A stretch of DNA of 64,000 nt from Desulfoferula mesophila. GTDB taxonomy: Bacteria > Desulfobacterota > Desulfarculia > Desulfarculales > Desulfarculaceae. Positions within the stretch are counted from its first letter, which is position 1. The number at the start of each line of letters is the position of its first letter. The translations under genes were made by a program, and so were the position numbers. The DNA is taken from contig NZ_AP028679.1 of NCBI RefSeq assembly GCF_037076455.1, positions 1 to 64,000 of the forward strand, given 5' to 3'. Below are positions 59,551 to 64,000 of the stretch, one piece after another. Below the pieces are notes generated by a model. The model was not told the DNA's origin. It was given only the letters and a program-made list of their open reading frames with translations, and did no database searches.

Positions 59551-59997
59551 CTAGTACTCCACCAGGTCCTTGTGGCCGAAGCCCTTGGAGTAGTCGAGAA
59601 AATAGGCCCGCACCGGCCCGATCTTGAACACGATGTGCTGCTCGCTGGGGGTGATGGTGGCGCTCTCGCCGAACTTGGCGGCGTAGAGCGCGTTGGCCCG
59701 GGCGATCTCCTGGGCGTCGGTCACCTGGCCGGCCACGCCCTCCATCTGCACCCCGGTGATCTCCGTGAAGGCGGCGTACTGGTCCTGATCCACCACGTAG
59801 GCCACCTGGGGGTTGGCCAGCATGTTGGCCGCCTTGCGGGTGTCCTGGCGGGTGCCGAAGTAGACCGTGGCCCCCTGGGCGGCAAAGGCCACGGTGTGGG
59901 CCTGGGGCGCTCCCTGGGCGGTTACGGTGGCCAGGTTGATGAAGGGATGGCTGCCCAGGTACTGGGCGATTTGCTCTTTGATCTCATTTTGGCTCAT
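59551..59997 (-). CDS. Pyridoxamine 5'-phosphate oxidase-like (PNPOx) flavin-binding protein
   Basis: The 148-aa protein has the split-barrel PNPOx fold with NLATVTAQGAPQAHTVAF near residue 20, VYFGTRQDTRKAANMLANPQVAYVV near 48, and VQMEGVAGQVTDAQEI. Such proteins bind FMN or F420 and act as small reductases. ATG 59997 is favoured because AAGGAGAAAC lies upstream. It is divergent from the hxlR gene 113 bases away; HxlR-type regulators often control divergent redox genes. Confidence 0.85.
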   Translation of the reverse strand: MSQNEIKEQIAQYLGSHPFINLATVTAQGAPQAHTVAFAAQGATVYFGTRQDTRKAANMLANPQVAYVVDQDQYAAFTEITGVQMEGVAGQVTDAQEIARANALYAAKFGESATITPSEQHIVFKIGPVRAYFLDYSKGFGHKDLVEY

Positions 59998-60110
59998 GGC
60001 GTTTCTCCTTGCTTGATGGCCGCTGACGGCGTTTTGGGGTATATTGTTGGGCAAAAGGGAGTTTTGGCAAGTAGACACCTAAAAGTCACATAACAACCTT
60101 TTGGTAAGAA

Positions 60111-60488
60111 TTGCGTAGTTACAAGGTGATAGGCCAAAATAAAAATTGCGGCCCTGGCTGCCCGGTGGAAAAAACCCTGGCCCTCATCGGCAGCAAGTGG
60201 AAGGTGCTCATCCTCCGGGAGCTTTCTTCGGGGCTCAAGCGCTTCGGGGAACTGCACCGGGGGATGGGCGGCATCAGCCAAAAGATGCTCACCCAGCAGT
60301 TGCGCCAAATGGAGGCCGACGGGCTGGTGCGGCGCCGGGCCTATGCCGAGGTGCCCCCCCGGGTGGAGTATTCCCTCACCGCCACCGGCCGCAGCCTGGA
60401 GCCGGTGCTGGCGGCCGTGGCCCAGTGGGGCCAGCGCTATCTGGACACCCAGGGCCACCCCGAACGGTCCGGGGAGAACCCGGCCTAG
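60111..60488 (+). CDS. HxlR family transcriptional regulator
   Basis: The 125-aa protein is a winged-helix regulator of the HxlR type, with the N-terminal CPVEKTLALIGSKWKVLILRELSSG and FGELHRGMGGISQKMLTQQLRQMEADGLV, and the wing VPPRVEYSLTATGRSLEPVL. The N-terminal Cys (GCPVEKT) is the usual redox- or electrophile-sensing position. The start is a TTG at 60111; a GTG at 60126 is possible. It may control the divergent PNPOx gene and the EFR1-type gene downstream. Confidence 0.88.
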   Translation: MRSYKVIGQNKNCGPGCPVEKTLALIGSKWKVLILRELSSGLKRFGELHRGMGGISQKMLTQQLRQMEADGLVRRRAYAEVPPRVEYSLTATGRSLEPVLAAVAQWGQRYLDTQGHPERSGENPA

Positions 60489-60593
60489 GATCGCCGCGCC
60501 CCCGGGCGGGCCGGTCATTGACGCGGGTAGCTGGACCGGCTACCATGCCCGCGTGCTTGGTGCTGTATTTGACCTTAGCGGGAGAAGGCGATC

Positions 60594-61403
60594 ATGGAAG
60601 TCAAGCGGGTAAAGCTCATCTATTTCTCACCCACCAAGACCACCCAAAAGGTGTTGGAAAGCATAGCCAAGGGCATCGGGGCCCAGGACGTCGAGCATTT
60701 CGATCTGACCCTGCCGGAGGGAGCCGGCCAGACCATCACGCCCTTTAGCGAGGGTGATCTGGTGATCCTGGGGGCGCCGGTTTACGGCGGCCGCCTGCCC
60801 GTCGTGGCCATCGAGCGCTTTGAGCGGATCAAGGCCGCCGGCACCCTGGCGGTTCCCGTGGTGCTCTACGGCAACCGGGAGTTCGAAGACGCCCTGCTGG
60901 AGCTGAAGAACCTGGCCCTCGAGCTGGGCTTCCAGCCGGTGGCCGGCGGCGCTTTCGTCGGGGAGCATTCCTTCGAAACCGAGGACTCCCCCATCGCCCA
61001 CGGACGCCCGGACGGCCAGGACGCGCAAAAGGCCGTGGATTTCGGGGCCAAGATCAAGGACAAGGTCGCGGCCCTGGCCTCGCCCCAGGCGCTGGGGGAG
61101 CTGGAAATTCCCGGCAGGTTCCCCTATGAAGGCGGAGCGATGGCCATGTCCATCTCGCCGGTCAGCCTGGAGGAAGCCTGCACGCTTTGCGGCACCTGCG
61201 CCACCGTGTGCCCCACCGCGGCCATCACCGTCGAGGACAGCGTGGTCACCGAGGTCGAGTTGTGCATCCGCTGCAGCGCCTGCATAAAAAACTGTCCCAC
61301 CGGGGCCCGGGTTTGGGAAGACGCCAGGGTGTTGAAAATGATCGACTGGTTGCATGACAACTGCGGCGCCCGCAAGGAGCCGCGGGTTTTCGGAGTCGGT
61401 TAG
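60594..61403 (+). CDS. EFR1-type flavodoxin-ferredoxin fusion
   Basis: The 269-aa protein has an N-terminal flavodoxin domain (YFSPTKTTQKVLESIAKGI, with FMN loop SPTKTTQ, and LGAPVYGGRLPVVAIERF) and C-terminal 2[4Fe-4S] motifs CTLCGTCATVCPTAA and CIRCSACIKNCPTGA. EFR1-family proteins are common in anaerobes and transfer electrons through both cofactors. It follows hxlR by 105 bases on the same strand. A GGAG in front of ATG 60594 (GGAGAAGGCGATC) supports the start. Confidence 0.88.
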   Translation: MEVKRVKLIYFSPTKTTQKVLESIAKGIGAQDVEHFDLTLPEGAGQTITPFSEGDLVILGAPVYGGRLPVVAIERFERIKAAGTLAVPVVLYGNREFEDALLELKNLALELGFQPVAGGAFVGEHSFETEDSPIAHGRPDGQDAQKAVDFGAKIKDKVAALASPQALGELEIPGRFPYEGGAMAMSISPVSLEEACTLCGTCATVCPTAAITVEDSVVTEVELCIRCSACIKNCPTGARVWEDARVLKMIDWLHDNCGARKEPRVFGVG

Positions 61404-61480
61404 ATTTCGGGTGTTTTCCTTTGGTTCCAACCCACCCAGGCCCTTGCTTAAGCGCCCTTGACGCCATACCATAGGCTGTT

Positions 61481-62245
61481 ATGAACGATACGAAAAATCA
61501 GCTGGCGGTGGTGGTGTTGGCGGCGGGCAAGGGCACGCGCATGCACTCCGAGCTGCCCAAGGTTTTGCACCCCCTGGCGGGCCGCCCCATGATCGACTGG
61601 GTGGCCGACCTGGCCCAGAAGATGGGCGCGGCCAAGACGGTGATGGTGGTGGGCCACCGGGCCGAGCTGGTGCAGGGGCATCTGGCCGGGCGCCCCGGCC
61701 TGGCCTTTGCCCTGCAACAGTCCCAGCGGGGCACCGGCCACGCGGTGATGGCCGCCGCGCCGGAGCTCAAGGGCTTTGCGGGCCAGGTGCTCATCCTCTA
61801 TGGCGACGTGCCCGGCCTGCGCCCCTCCACCGTGCGCGATCTCTTGGAGCGGCAAACGGCCCAGGGTGACGACCTGACCGTGTTGGCCATGGAGCTGGAC
61901 CCGCACCCGGCCTACGGGCGGCTGGTGCTGGACTGTGCGGGCCGCCTGGAGCGCATCGTGGAAGAGCGCGACGCCACCCCGGCGCAAAAGGCCATAACCC
62001 TGGTAAACTCGGGTATCTACGTGTTTCGCGGGGAGCCGCTGTGGGAGTGCCTGCCTCTGCTGAACACCGACAACGACCAGGGCGAGTATTACCTGACCGA
62101 CCTGGTGGCGCTTTTTATCGAGCGGGGATACCGGGTGGGATATGCCCTGGCCCCGGAGCCCCTGGAGCTGCAAGGCATCAACTCTCCGGAGGATCTGGCC
62201 CTGCTGGAAGGGCGCTGGGCGGCTAACGGCGGCAAAGAGGACTGA
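61481..62245 (+). CDS. Short GlmU-like nucleotidyltransferase (no acetyltransferase domain)
   Basis: The 254-aa protein is the N-terminal uridyltransferase half of GlmU, which makes UDP-GlcNAc. It has LAAGKGTRMHSELPKVLHPLAGRPM, the GTGHAVMAA motif, YGDVPGL and LVNSGIYVF. The protein ends with a real stop and then glmS, so the left-handed beta-helix acetyltransferase domain is absent, not broken. The pathway still needs a GlcN-1-P acetyltransferase from elsewhere. It is 14 bases from glmS and surely co-transcribed. Confidence 0.85.
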   Translation: MNDTKNQLAVVVLAAGKGTRMHSELPKVLHPLAGRPMIDWVADLAQKMGAAKTVMVVGHRAELVQGHLAGRPGLAFALQQSQRGTGHAVMAAAPELKGFAGQVLILYGDVPGLRPSTVRDLLERQTAQGDDLTVLAMELDPHPAYGRLVLDCAGRLERIVEERDATPAQKAITLVNSGIYVFRGEPLWECLPLLNTDNDQGEYYLTDLVALFIERGYRVGYALAPEPLELQGINSPEDLALLEGRWAANGGKED

Positions 62246-62259
62246 GAGGGACTAAGCAC

Positions 62260-64000
<1,741 letters not shown>

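Overview
The window is about 64 kb of high-GC bacterial chromosome that begins at dnaA and oriC. Gene content and protein style suggest a mesophilic-to-moderately thermophilic anaerobe of the Desulfobacterota (former Deltaproteobacteria), perhaps near Desulfarculales. The clues are CooC, a DUF3786 protein, an EFR1-type flavodoxin-ferredoxin, many Fe-S proteins, paired b and b' ATP synthase subunits separated from the a/c genes, GC-rich codon use, and repeats of a kind common in that group. The assignment is inference; no rRNA or tRNA gene was found to anchor it.

Layout. 0-3.3 kb: dnaA, a likely oriC with phased DnaA-box-like repeats and an A/T-rich unwinding region, then dnaN. 3.3-12.1 kb: small accessory genes (methyltransferase, GAF protein, family 9 glycosyltransferase, secreted proteins, hydrolase) with gyrB inverted among them. 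12.4-16 kb: gyrA overlapping gpsA. 16-23.5 kb: phosphodiester glycosidase-like and AsmA-like envelope proteins, gamma-glutamylcyclotransferase-like protein, CooC with a BFD-like Fe-S protein, DUF3786, Smr, HicB-like protein. 24-28.8 kb: a cysteine synthase fused to a degenerate cysteinyl-tRNA synthetase, an RpoS/RpoD-like sigma factor, a ferredoxin-like protein. 29-35.8 kb: MBL hydrolase, TtuA-like tRNA thiolase, a repeat island, rimO-trmFO. 35.9-44.9 kb: PAS histidine kinase, parS sites, then the classical origin-proximal block rpmH-rnpA-yidD-yidC-jag-(lysE)-mnmE-rsmG on the minus strand. 45-51.9 kb: mreBCD-mrdA-rodA and a bactofilin. 52-58 kb: ATP synthase b'-b-delta-alpha-gamma-beta-epsilon. 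58-64 kb: redox genes (FMN reductase, PNPOx-like, HxlR, EFR1), then a short GlmU and the start of glmS.

How the genes fit together. The window carries the replication start (dnaA/oriC/dnaN/gyrAB), tRNA and ribosome modification (mnmE, rsmG, rimO, trmFO, ttuA-like, rnpA), membrane protein insertion (yidC/yidD/jag), the cell elongation machine (mreBCD, PBP2, RodA, bactofilin), peptidoglycan precursor supply (glmU-N, glmS) and most of the F-type ATP synthase. recF and parAB, expected neighbours, are absent here although three parS-like sites are present.

The most unusual features are: (1) a family of 121-122 bp palindromic elements, five full copies and one fragment, each directly after the stop codon of a plus-strand gene (one follows another copy in tandem), with outer arms that differ between copies but stay self-complementary; (2) a CysK-CysRS-like fusion that keeps the cysteine-binding zinc ligands but has lost the HIGH and KMSKS motifs; (3) helically phased DnaA-box-like repeats running from the end of dnaA into the origin; (4) parS sites without parAB; (5) promoter-terminator pairs without a convincing gene between them.
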